From: JAFKFH01 sp017307375
Lineage (GTDB): Bacteria > Pseudomonadota > Alphaproteobacteria > Ferrovibrionales > Ferrovibrionaceae
Direction: 5' to 3'
Length of the DNA stretch: 64,000 nt
NCBI GenBank assembly: GCA_965229335.1
Contig: OZ245874.1
Span: forward strand, 6,634,001 to 6,698,000
Notes under the pieces: model-generated
Told to the model about the DNA's origin: nothing
Database searches by the model: none
What the model saw: the letters and a program-made list of their open reading frames with translations, nothing else
Program-made: the position numbers and the translations under genes
Shown here: positions 33,619 to 41,090 of the stretch, one piece after another
How positions within the stretch are numbered: position 1 is the first letter of the stretch
How the letters are laid out: every line of letters starts with the position of its first letter

Positions 33619-34077
33619 TTACTTCTTGGTGACCTTGGCCGCGCTCTGCTTGACCTCGTCCATCAGCTCGACGGCGCGCTTGTTGAACAGCTCGAGCACC
33701 TCGGCCTGGGCCTTCTGGGTGATCTCGCCCAGTTCCTTGACGTTGGCGACCGCCTTCTCGAACGCCGCCTTGGCATATTCGGCCTGCTTGGCCGCCGAAG
33801 CCTCGGCGCCGCCGGCGGTGAAGACGTCCTTGTAGGTCGACTGGAATTCCTCGATCGCTTCGCGGAAGATCTCGGCCTGGCGCTTGGCCACGGTCTGGAA
33901 GCTCTCGGCGGTCAGGCGGTTGGCCTGGGTCAGCACCTCGAAGTTGCGCTTCTGAACGGCCATGATGCCGTCGGCGTCGAACGTCGGCAGCTTGTCGAAG
34001 GTCGGCAGCTTGAAGTCGGCAAACATCTTGGTGAATTCGTTGGTGAAATTGGCGAACGGCATGTCGGTCTTGGCCAT
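33619..34077 (-). CDS. phasin family protein (PHA granule-associated)
   Basis: The product has 152 residues from the ATG at 34077, after GAGGGGAGCG. It is almost entirely helical, with MAVQKRNFEVLTQANRLTAE, AKRQAEIFREAIEEF and a Lys/Ala-rich end. This is the phasin_2 pattern: amphipathic helices that coat polyhydroxyalkanoate granules. It is a single-gene unit with its own promoter and terminator. A TetR-like gene lies upstream on the same strand. Confidence 0.92.
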   Translation of the reverse strand: MAKTDMPFANFTNEFTKMFADFKLPTFDKLPTFDADGIMAVQKRNFEVLTQANRLTAESFQTVAKRQAEIFREAIEEFQSTYKDVFTAGGAEASAAKQAEYAKAAFEKAVANVKELGEITQKAQAEVLELFNKRAVELMDEVKQSAAKVTKK

Positions 34078-34108
34078 CGGGCGCTCCCCTCGGTTCGATC
34101 GGGTGGAC

Positions 34109-34130
34109 GCAACGCAGGATGTTGCGTTGC
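34109..34130. promoter_or_regulatory. inverted repeat in the phasin leader, operator candidate
   Basis: GCAACGCA and TGCGTTGC are perfectly complementary with a six-base spacer. The repeat lies between the predicted -10 element and the start codon, a roadblock position for a repressor. A PhaR-type or TetR-type protein is possible. Confidence 0.5.
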
Positions 34131-34148
34131 AGCATCGCATTTGACGCT

Positions 34149-34177
34149 CTTTTACGCAGGACCAGCCGGGTCGTCAA
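34149..34177 (-). promoter_or_regulatory. sigma-70-type promoter of the phasin gene
   Basis: On the minus strand TTGACG (34177-34172) and TAAAAG (34154-34149) are separated by exactly 17 bases. The -10 element lies 72 bases before the phasin ATG. Confidence 0.65.
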
Positions 34178-34186
34178 CCTTATTTG

Positions 34187-34198
34187 TGCAGTGCAGCA
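34187..34198. promoter_or_regulatory. TGC-rich box upstream of the phasin -35 element
   Basis: TGCAGTGCAGCA contains TGC-N3-GCA symmetry. It resembles the CTGC/GCAG-type sites known for the PHA-responsive repressor PhaR. It lies just upstream of the -35 element. Assignment to PhaR is inference. Confidence 0.4.
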
Positions 34199-34237
34199 AG
34201 AAATGGATAGCTGGACGACCTGCTATTCGTTGTCCAA

Positions 34238-34843
34238 TCAAGCCGCGCGGCGCCGCCCCTGCCAGCGGCTGGCGAAGGCTTCGGCGCTCTTCAAGCGCTT
34301 GTCCAGCACCGCCATGGTCCTGGCCATGTCGACACTGTCGTCGTCGCGCCAGGTCTTGAGCACGTCGAGATAGATGAGACCGAGGCCCTTGCGGCGGGCA
34401 ATGCCGGCTAACCCGCCGGAATCGAGGCCGGCCCCCTCCAGCATCCACATCAGGCTGCGCTGCAACCCTTTCAGACCGGCGCACAGGGCCAGCGGATCCC
34501 GCCGCGTATCGCGCCAGATCGCCGTCAGCGCCTGGCGATGGGGCGCCATCGCGTCGAACCGCCGCATGATCACCGCGAACAGCCGGTCGCGCGGACTGTC
34601 GCCGGCGGCGTCATCGTCAGGGCCGGGCAGCATCTGCTGGTCCATCCGCCGCTGGAAGTCGTCGAGCAGGGCAAGCTTGGTCGGGTAGCGGCGCAAGACG
34701 TCGGACAGCGGCAGGCCGGCAGCCTGGGCGATATCGCCGAGGGTCAGCCCGGCCCAGCCTTGCGCGGCGGCCAGGTCCATCGCGGTATCGACCGCGTCGC
34801 GGCCGGCGGGTTCTGCGGGCTGCGCGGGGGTGTCGCTGGCCAT
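34238..34843 (-). CDS. TetR-family regulator
   Basis: The product has 201 residues. The N-terminal helix-turn-helix has AAAQGWAGLTLGDIAQAAGL and SDVLRRYPTKLALL. The C-terminal helical domain contains MAPHRQALTAIWRDTRRDP, as in the COQ9/TetR-like group. GAGGAGG precedes the ATG. It lies upstream of the phasin gene on the same strand, and could control it or itself. Confidence 0.85.
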   Translation of the reverse strand: MASDTPAQPAEPAGRDAVDTAMDLAAAQGWAGLTLGDIAQAAGLPLSDVLRRYPTKLALLDDFQRRMDQQMLPGPDDDAAGDSPRDRLFAVIMRRFDAMAPHRQALTAIWRDTRRDPLALCAGLKGLQRSLMWMLEGAGLDSGGLAGIARRKGLGLIYLDVLKTWRDDDSVDMARTMAVLDKRLKSAEAFASRWQGRRRAA

Positions 34844-34931
34844 GGCAAACCTCCTCGACGGTGATCACCGGCCCAATAGATAGGGCGGAACCGGGCGGAT
34901 GCCCAGTGCCGCCAGTCGATTTTTCCGGCCC

Positions 34932-35639
34932 TCAGTCCCCCCGCCAGGCCCGCGCGGTCGCCGCGCTCAAGGTTTCGCGCAGCGGCGCGGCTTCCGGCAG
35001 CTTGCCCTGCGGGCGGCTCGAAAGCGCCCGCAGATCCGTCCCGGCCCCGTAGAGCGCATTGTTGCGGGGCAGATCGACCGAAGTCGAGGTCGCACCGAGC
35101 GCGCCGCCGGCGAACAGCCCCTCGCCCTCGGTCACCATCAGCACGTCGATGCCGGTCGCGGCCGAACCCGAGGCCGCGGCGCCGACACCGAGGTCGGCCA
35201 GCGCGACCGAGGTGGTGCCGCCGACATTGATCGAACCGTCCAGCAGGCGCTTGGTACCGCCGTCGGCCATGATGGCAAGCACGCCGGCCGAGACCTGGGC
35301 GCCGGCCTGGAACCCGATCGAGGTGGTCGACAGGGTGATCACGATCGGGTCGCTCCAGTCGGTGCCGTGGCGCACGAGCAGGACGCCGCGGCCATCCTCG
35401 CCGGCAATGATGAAGCCGCCCCGCTTCAGTTCCGGAAAGATCGCAACCGCACGGACACCGCCCAGCAGGTTGCGCAGCGCGCTCCAGCGGGCATCGTCGA
35501 TGAAATGCTTCAACGCCCCGTTGGCCTTGCCGATCAGCGCCACGGCATCGGCGCGATCATCGGCGCGCACCGGCCCGGTCGCCAGCGCCACGGGCAAAGA
35601 CAACAGCAAGGAGAGCGACAGGAGTGTACGGCGCAGCAT
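34932..35639 (-). CDS. exported SYLF-domain (YSC84-like) lipid-binding protein
   Basis: The product has 235 residues. A signal peptide (MLRRTLLSLSLLLSLPVALA) is followed by a SYLF domain. The domain contains VRAVAIFPELKRGGFIIAGEDGRG, IVITLSTTSIGFQAGAQ and LSADLGV-like VALADLGVGAAA. SYLF proteins bind phosphoinositides in eukaryotes; bacterial ones are periplasmic or outer-membrane associated and little studied. No operon partner is apparent. Confidence 0.9.
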   Translation of the reverse strand: MLRRTLLSLSLLLSLPVALATGPVRADDRADAVALIGKANGALKHFIDDARWSALRNLLGGVRAVAIFPELKRGGFIIAGEDGRGVLLVRHGTDWSDPIVITLSTTSIGFQAGAQVSAGVLAIMADGGTKRLLDGSINVGGTTSVALADLGVGAAASGSAATGIDVLMVTEGEGLFAGGALGATSTSVDLPRNNALYGAGTDLRALSSRPQGKLPEAAPLRETLSAATARAWRGD

Positions 35640-35743
35640 CGCGGTTCAGGGCCTTTCACAGCGATCCGAAGACGGCGGCAGCGTAACACGCCGCAATCCG
35701 GCGCCAATGCCAATACCGCGGCGATGTGCTACTATTACGCGAA

Positions 35744-36289
35744 ATGACACAAAGCCACGTCGCGACGCCCAGCCGCTGGGCCGATATCCTCGCCTTTACT
35801 GCCTACTGGCAGGGAAAACGTCCCGCCGACGGGCGGCTGCCGGGTCGCGCCGACCTCGACCCGCTGGAGATGAAGCCCTGGCTCGGCCACTTGTCGATTC
35901 TCGAGGTTGTCGATGGCGGTCGCGACTTCGTCTTCCGTCTCTACGGGACCGACCTGGCCGAGGCCGTAGGTTTCGACATGACGGGCAAAAGCGCGGCCGA
36001 CTATCCCGGCGCGCGCAGCCAGGTCCTGGTCAGGACCTATCGCGCGGCGATTGCCGCCCGGCGCCCGTTGCTGTCCGCCTTCGTCGTCCGCTTCGCCGGC
36101 CGTATCGTCATGCCGGCCTGGGAACGGGTGGTGGCCCCGCTGGCCAGCGACGGCAACACGGTCGACAAGCTGATCGTGCTGGCCTATCGGGTCGGGCTGG
36201 AGGGCGATATCGCCGCCTATCTGGCGGCGGCTGAGGCGGCCGAAGCCGCCGTCGCGGTCGTCGACGACCCGCCGGTCGAGTGGTTGTAG
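35744..36289 (+). CDS. PAS_5-family small sensor-like protein
   Basis: The product has 181 residues from the ATG at 35744; an in-frame GTG lies 18 bases upstream. It shows the PAS_5 blocks RLPGRADLDPLEMKPWLGHL, ILEVVDGGRDFVFRLYGTDL and a final ERVVAPLASDGNTVDKLIVL. An Ala/Glu-rich tail of about 25 residues follows the domain. It is convergent with the TRAP substrate-binding gene across a 12-pair hairpin. Paralogues lie at 24285 and 39376. Confidence 0.88.
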   Translation: MTQSHVATPSRWADILAFTAYWQGKRPADGRLPGRADLDPLEMKPWLGHLSILEVVDGGRDFVFRLYGTDLAEAVGFDMTGKSAADYPGARSQVLVRTYRAAIAARRPLLSAFVVRFAGRIVMPAWERVVAPLASDGNTVDKLIVLAYRVGLEGDIAAYLAAAEAAEAAVAVVDDPPVEWL

Positions 36290-36324
36290 GCGGCGCAGCC
36301 TGGGCGTGGCCTGGCTGCGCCGCC
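36289..36324. terminator. 12-pair hairpin between convergent genes, possible bidirectional terminator
   Basis: GGCGGCGCAGCC and GGCTGCGCCGCC pair around a 12-base loop. The hairpin sits between the stop codons of the PAS_5 and dctP-type genes. Neither side has a T run, so efficient intrinsic termination is uncertain. Confidence 0.4.
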
Positions 36325-36329
36325 CCCGG

Positions 36330-37328
36330 TCACATCTTCTTGTAGGCGTCGATCACGGCCTGGCCCGAAGCCCCGGCCTTCTTGATCCAATCCGCAGTGA
36401 GGCTTTCGCCGATCTTCTTGAAGCCGGCCTCCAGTTCCGGCGAGGGCGGGCCGACGACCATGCCCTTCTCCTTGAACTGGGCGAGGTACCAGGCCGACTT
36501 CTCCTCCGCGACCTTGAGACCGCGGGCCTCGGCCTCGGCGGCGGCCTTCAGCACGCCCTCCTGGGTCGGCTTGTCGAGCGCCTCGAACGCCGCCTTGTTG
36601 ACGAAGGTGATGTTGCGCGGCAGCCAGGCCTGGGTGTCGTAGAAGTACTTCAGCGATTCCCAGACCTTGATGTCGTAGCCGGTGGCACCCGACGAGGCGA
36701 AGGAATCGACGACCCCGGTGGCCAGCGCCTGGGCGAGTTCGGCGGCCTGCACGGTCACCGCCTGGGCGCCGACCGCCTCGCCGATGCGCGCGGTGCCGAC
36801 ATTGTAGGCACGCCACTTCAGGCCCTTCATGTCGGCGGTCGACTTCAGTTCCTTCTTCGAATAGATGCCCTGCGGCGGCCAGGGCACCGAGAACAGGACG
36901 AGCAGGCCCTGCGCCTCGAGCTTCTTGGCGATCTCAGGCTTGGCCGCCTTCCACAGCTTGACCGAGTCCGGGAAACTCGTTGCCAGGAACGGCACGACGT
37001 CGACGCCGAACAGCGGATCCTCGTTCTCGTGGATCGACATCAGCACTTCGCCCATCTGGGCCTGGCCGGTCATCACCGCCCGCTTGATCTCGGGCGCCTT
37101 GAACAGCGAGGCGTTGGCATGGACGGTGATGGCGAGCTTGCCGCCGGTCGCCGCCTCGACGTCCTTGGCGAACTGCATCAGGTTCTCGGAATGGAAGTTG
37201 TCGGCCGGATAGGCGGCCGGCAGGTTCCACTTGGCCTGGGCCAGCGCCGGGCCGGCAGCGGCCAGCAGGGCCACGGCGGCACCGGCCAGGGCGACGGCGA
37301 CACGCGCCTTGGTCAAACGAGCAATCAT
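36330..37328 (-). CDS. dctP: TRAP transporter substrate-binding protein
   Basis: The product has 332 residues. The signal peptide ends near AGPALAQ. The DctP fold is shown by HSENLMQFAKDVEAATGGKL, GQAQMGEVLMS and MKGLKWRAYNVGT, where the Arg usually binds the carboxylate of the ligand. ELAQALATGVVDSFASSG closes the pattern. It captures an organic acid in the periplasm for the permease encoded next. GGGGAGAGG precedes the ATG. The gene order is DctQ, DctM, DctP, all minus strand. The ligand is unknown. Confidence 0.94.
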   Translation of the reverse strand: MIARLTKARVAVALAGAAVALLAAAGPALAQAKWNLPAAYPADNFHSENLMQFAKDVEAATGGKLAITVHANASLFKAPEIKRAVMTGQAQMGEVLMSIHENEDPLFGVDVVPFLATSFPDSVKLWKAAKPEIAKKLEAQGLLVLFSVPWPPQGIYSKKELKSTADMKGLKWRAYNVGTARIGEAVGAQAVTVQAAELAQALATGVVDSFASSGATGYDIKVWESLKYFYDTQAWLPRNITFVNKAAFEALDKPTQEGVLKAAAEAEARGLKVAEEKSAWYLAQFKEKGMVVGPPSPELEAGFKKIGESLTADWIKKAGASGQAVIDAYKKM

Positions 37329-37361
37329 CGAATCCTCTCCCCTTGTTGAAGCCTTGCAGTC

Positions 37362-38666
37362 TCAGCCGAACGCGAGGTCCGGCAGGATGGTGACGATCTG
37401 CGGAAACACGGTGATGATGGCGACCGCCGCGACCAGCAGGAAGAAGAACGGCAGGGCGGCCTTGGCCACCGTGTTGGAATCCTTGCCCGACATGGTCTGC
37501 AGCACGAACAGGTTGAAGCCGACCGGCGGCGATACCTCGGCCATCTCCACGACCAGCACGAGGAAAATGCCGAACCAGACGAGGTCGAAGCCGGCCTGCT
37601 TGACCATCGGGATGACGACGGTGGTGGTCAGCACGATCATCGAAATGCCGTCGAGTGCGGTACCCAGCACGATGTACATGACCGTCAGCGCCGCGATCAG
37701 GCCGTAGGGTCCCAGATGCAGCGAATCGACCCAGCTCGCCAGCGCGGCCGGGATGCCGGTATAGCCCATCGAGATCGACATGAACGAGGCGCCGGCCAGG
37801 ATCAGCATGATCATGCAGGTGATGCGGGTCGCCCCCATCACGCTGGCCCAGAACGCCTCCCAGCTCAGCGCCTTCTGCCACCAGGCGATGGCGAGCGAGC
37901 CGGCCACACCCCAGGCGGCGCATTCGGTGGCCGTGGCCCAGCCGAACAGCAGCGAGACGAAGACCAGCGTGATCAGCGCCAGGCACGGGATGAGATTCAG
38001 CGACTCCTTCAGCTTTTCGCCGAAGCTGCGCCGCGGCTCGGCCGGCGGAGTCTTCCCCGGATTGAGCAGCGACCAGACGATGATGTAGCCGGAATAGAGC
38101 GCCATCACCAGAAAGCCCGGCAGGAAGCCGGCCAGGAAGACCTGGATGATCGAAACGTTGGCCGCCACCGCGTAGACCACCATGGTGATCGAGGGCGGGA
38201 TCAGGATGCCGAGCGTGCCGGCACCGGCGAGCGAGCCGAGCGAGACGGTCTGGTCATAGCCGCGCTTGTTCAATTCGGGCAGCGCGATCTTGGCGACGGT
38301 GGCGCAGGTTGCCGCCGACGAGCCGGAAACCGAACCGAACAGGCCGCAGGCCAGCACGTTGACATGCATCAGCCGGCCGGGCAGCCAGTTCAGCCAGGGG
38401 GCGAGCCCCCTGAACATCTCTTCCGACAATCGGGTGCGGAAGAGAATCTCGCCCATCCAGATGAACAGCGGCAGCGCAGCCAGCGTCCACGAGGCCGAAT
38501 TGCCCCAGACCGTCGTCGCCAGCACCGAGCCGGCGGGAATGCCCCCGCCGACGAACTGCATGCCGACCCAGCCGCAGGCCATCAGGGCGATGGCGATCCA
38601 GACGCCGCCGGCCAGCAGCAGGATGAGAAAGCCCAGCAGCAGGGCGGAAATCTCGAGCATTTCCAT
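37362..38666 (-). CDS. dctM: TRAP transporter large permease
   Basis: The product has 434 residues and is almost wholly hydrophobic, with about twelve helices. Signatures include GSVSGSSAATCATVAKIALP and the LASLAGAGTLGILIPPSI-like SLAGAGTLGILIPPSITMVV. VAEVSPPVGFNLFVLQ-type sequence (EMAEVSPPVGFNLFVLQTMS) is the final conserved block. It is the sodium-coupled transport subunit of the TRAP system. Its start lies four bases after the DctQ stop. Confidence 0.94.
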   Translation of the reverse strand: MEMLEISALLLGFLILLLAGGVWIAIALMACGWVGMQFVGGGIPAGSVLATTVWGNSASWTLAALPLFIWMGEILFRTRLSEEMFRGLAPWLNWLPGRLMHVNVLACGLFGSVSGSSAATCATVAKIALPELNKRGYDQTVSLGSLAGAGTLGILIPPSITMVVYAVAANVSIIQVFLAGFLPGFLVMALYSGYIIVWSLLNPGKTPPAEPRRSFGEKLKESLNLIPCLALITLVFVSLLFGWATATECAAWGVAGSLAIAWWQKALSWEAFWASVMGATRITCMIMLILAGASFMSISMGYTGIPAALASWVDSLHLGPYGLIAALTVMYIVLGTALDGISMIVLTTTVVIPMVKQAGFDLVWFGIFLVLVVEMAEVSPPVGFNLFVLQTMSGKDSNTVAKAALPFFFLLVAAVAIITVFPQIVTILPDLAFG

Positions 38667-38670
38667 CGGG

Positions 38671-39228
38671 TCAGACCCCGCTCTGCACGGCGCGCTCGAC
38701 CGCTTCCTCGGCGGTCTGTGGCGGCGGCTTCTCGTAGCGCGGCTCGCCGCCCATGACGACGTGGATGAACTCGTCGACGAAGGCGATCATCAGGATCACC
38801 AGGCCACCGGCATAGCCGAGTTGCGGGATCCACAGCGGCACCGCCAGCACGCCCTGGGCCATGTCGTTGAAGCGATAGGACATCCAGGTCATCTGCACGG
38901 CGTGCCAGGCGAAGAACCCGACGAAGCCCAGCCCGATGATCAGCGACGCGATCTCGAACACGCGGCGCGAGCGGCCGGAGAACCGGTCGATCAGCAGGCC
39001 GACGCGGATCATCTCGCCCGACTTGAAGGTATGGGCGAGCCCCAGGAACGCCGAGGCCGCCATGCACCAGGCGACGAAGTCGTCGCCGGCCGGCACGTTG
39101 AGACCGACCTCGCGCCCCAGCGACATCACCATCATCAGCAGGAAGATCGCGACCAGGAAGGCCCCCGCCAACCAGCCGGATACAAGATAAATGCGGTCGA
39201 GCGTCGACCGCAGAATCGAACCCATCAT
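38671..39228 (-). CDS. dctQ: TRAP transporter small permease
   Basis: The product has 185 residues with four hydrophobic helices, in the DctQ pattern: AGAFLVAIFLLMMVMSLGRE, VAWCMAASAFLGLAHTFKSG with the conserved RVGLLID, FASLIIGLGFVGF-like and a final helix. It pairs with DctM as the membrane core. It is the first gene of the TRAP operon. An inverted repeat lies 16-59 bases upstream of its start. Confidence 0.92.
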   Translation of the reverse strand: MMGSILRSTLDRIYLVSGWLAGAFLVAIFLLMMVMSLGREVGLNVPAGDDFVAWCMAASAFLGLAHTFKSGEMIRVGLLIDRFSGRSRRVFEIASLIIGLGFVGFFAWHAVQMTWMSYRFNDMAQGVLAVPLWIPQLGYAGGLVILMIAFVDEFIHVVMGGEPRYEKPPPQTAEEAVERAVQSGV

Positions 39229-39243
39229 CGTGAATGCCCCCGT

Positions 39244-39287
39244 TTATTGCCGACAGAGTGCGACGGCGACGGGGGCAAATGCAATAA
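39244..39287. promoter_or_regulatory. TTATTGC/GCAATAA inverted repeat between dctQ and a PAS_5 gene
   Basis: TTATTGC (39244-39250) and GCAATAA (39281-39287) are complementary across 30 bases, in an otherwise GC-rich gap shared by divergent genes. TGCCGACA at 39248 also has a complement, TGTCGGCA, at 39313. An operator for the TRAP operon is possible. Confidence 0.35.
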
Positions 39288-39375
39288 CCACGCCGGGGTT
39301 GTGGATTGGATTTGTCGGCACCCGGGATCCGTGCCAGCCTTCACCGAGCGGGATGAGTTGGAGGGCAGGATTACG

Positions 39376-39900
39376 GTGTCGTCGCCCCTCGAGGCGGTCC
39401 GGGACGGTCCGGTCACGCTGGATGTTGAGGACTATAGCCTGCTGTCGCCGTTCCTGGGCGGGTTCGCACGGTACTGGGAGGCGCGCCGGCGCGGCCGCGA
39501 CATTCCCGACCGCGCCGACCTCGATGTCCTCGACCTCAAGCCCTGGCTGGGCTGGATCAACGTGCTGGACGTGATCGACCAGGGCGAGGATTTCCGCTAC
39601 CGCGTCTTCGGGACGCATCATGTGGCGCGGCTGGGTGCCGATCTGACCGGCCAGCGCGCGAGCGAGACCAAGCTGGCGGTGCGCGCCAACTTCACCCGCT
39701 TCCTGGGCCGGATCATCGCCGCCCGCCGGCCGGTGCTGACCGTCGTCAACCAGAAGAACCTGGACAGCGACCACGTCTACGAATGGCGGCGGCTGGGCGT
39801 GCCGCTGACCCGCGGCGGGACGGCGGTCGATACGATCATGGTGCTGGCCGAGGCCGGCGACCTGACGCTTGTCGCCGCCGGCCCGGTCCTGAGCGCCTGA
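39376..39900 (+). CDS. PAS_5-family small sensor-like protein
   Basis: The product has 174 residues from a GTG preceded by GGAGGGCAGG; a TTG 18 bases upstream is the alternative. The PAS_5 blocks are clear: DIPDRADLDVLDLKPWLGWI, NVLDVIDQGEDFRYRVFG and a C-terminal WRRLGVPLTRGGTAVDTIMV. The open frame extends far upstream through the antisense of the TRAP genes; that part is not coding. It is divergent from the TRAP operon and closely resembles the copies at 24285 and 35744. Confidence 0.87.
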   Translation: MSSPLEAVRDGPVTLDVEDYSLLSPFLGGFARYWEARRRGRDIPDRADLDVLDLKPWLGWINVLDVIDQGEDFRYRVFGTHHVARLGADLTGQRASETKLAVRANFTRFLGRIIAARRPVLTVVNQKNLDSDHVYEWRRLGVPLTRGGTAVDTIMVLAEAGDLTLVAAGPVLSA

Positions 39901-39906
39901 GCCGGG

Positions 39907-40944
39907 TCAGCCGGCGCCGATCGCGTGGACGATCACCTCGGCAGCGCGGATGCAGCGCGCGCGGTCGACATCAAGGTGGGTGGCGACCCGGATGGTGCGA
40001 GGCGCGAAGGCAGCGAGCAGAACCCCCTCCGCGCGGGCACGCGCCACCACCGTCGCGGCATCGGGGGCCGTGTCGGCCAGATGGAAGACGACGATGTTGG
40101 TCTGCACGGTCGCCGGATCGAGGATGACGCCGGGCACACCGGCGAGGCCCTCGGCGATCGCCCGGGCATTGGCGTGATCGTCGCCCAGCCGGTCCAGGTG
40201 ATGGTCGAGCGCATGGAGGCCGGCGGCCGCCAGGATGCCGGCCTGGCGCAAGGCGCCGCCGAACATGCGCCGCGCCCGCACGCCCCGGGCCATGTCGGCG
40301 CGGGTGCCGGCGAGAACGCTGCCGACCGGACAGCCCAGCCCCTTGGACAGCGCCACCGAGACCATGTCGGCCGGCGCGGCCAGCTCGGCAAGGCTGATGC
40401 CCGTCGCGGCGGCGACATTGAAGAGGCGCGCGCCGTCGAGATAGACGCCGAGACCGCGGTCGTGGGCGGCGGCGGCGATCGCTGCCACCTCGTCCTGCGG
40501 GAACACCACGCCGCCACCGCGGTTGTGGGTGTTTTCGATGACCACGAGGCTGGTCGGCGGCTGGACGATATGGTCGCGCGGCTTACAGGCGCGGACCATA
40601 TCTGCGGCGGTGAACAGCCCGCCCTGCCCGACCACGGCGAACTGGACGCCGGCATTGGCGGCGGACGCCCCGGTTTCATGCCAGACGATATGGGCTTCGT
40701 CGCCGACGACGACCTCGTCGCCCGGCCGGGTCATCAGTTTCAGCGCCAGTTGGTTCGACATCGTGCCGGACGGCATGAACAAGGCCGCTTCCTTGCCCAG
40801 CAGCCCGGCGATCCGTTCCTGCAGCAAGTTGACCGACGGGTCCTCGCCGTACTGGTCGTCGCCGACCGGTGCCTCGGCCATGGCCCGCCGCATTGCGTCG
40901 GTCGGGCGGGTGACGGTGTCGGAACGCAGGTCGATCGGGGTCAT
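39907..40944 (-). CDS. ltaE: low-specificity L-threonine aldolase
   Basis: The product has 345 residues from the ATG at 40944, preceded by GGAGGAAACC. It opens with IDLRSDTVTRPTDAMRRAM and VGDDQYGEDPSVNLLQ, the beta-eliminating lyase signature. The PLP lysine lies in SVALSKGLGCPVGS, and HNRGGGVVFP and YLDGARLFN are conserved. It is a cytoplasmic PLP enzyme that splits threonine or allo-threonine into glycine and acetaldehyde. It is divergent from the secreted protease gene. Confidence 0.94.
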   Translation of the reverse strand: MTPIDLRSDTVTRPTDAMRRAMAEAPVGDDQYGEDPSVNLLQERIAGLLGKEAALFMPSGTMSNQLALKLMTRPGDEVVVGDEAHIVWHETGASAANAGVQFAVVGQGGLFTAADMVRACKPRDHIVQPPTSLVVIENTHNRGGGVVFPQDEVAAIAAAAHDRGLGVYLDGARLFNVAAATGISLAELAAPADMVSVALSKGLGCPVGSVLAGTRADMARGVRARRMFGGALRQAGILAAAGLHALDHHLDRLGDDHANARAIAEGLAGVPGVILDPATVQTNIVVFHLADTAPDAATVVARARAEGVLLAAFAPRTIRVATHLDVDRARCIRAAEVIVHAIGAG

Positions 40945-41090
40945 GGTTTCCTCCTGGCGGCGCGATACGCTGCCCGAGGCGGCGCGGCAGTTCAAGACGC
41001 CGCCGGACGCCACCGGCATTTTCGGCTGACGCCGTGCGCGGCAACGCCTAGGCTGTCGGGCTGGGCAGTTTCGAGCGTCGGGGGACGAGG

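Noticed and set aside
38266..39375. Upstream extension of the PAS_5 frame at 39376
   Set aside because: The extension is antisense to dctM and dctQ and has no domain; homology begins only after the GTG at 39376.
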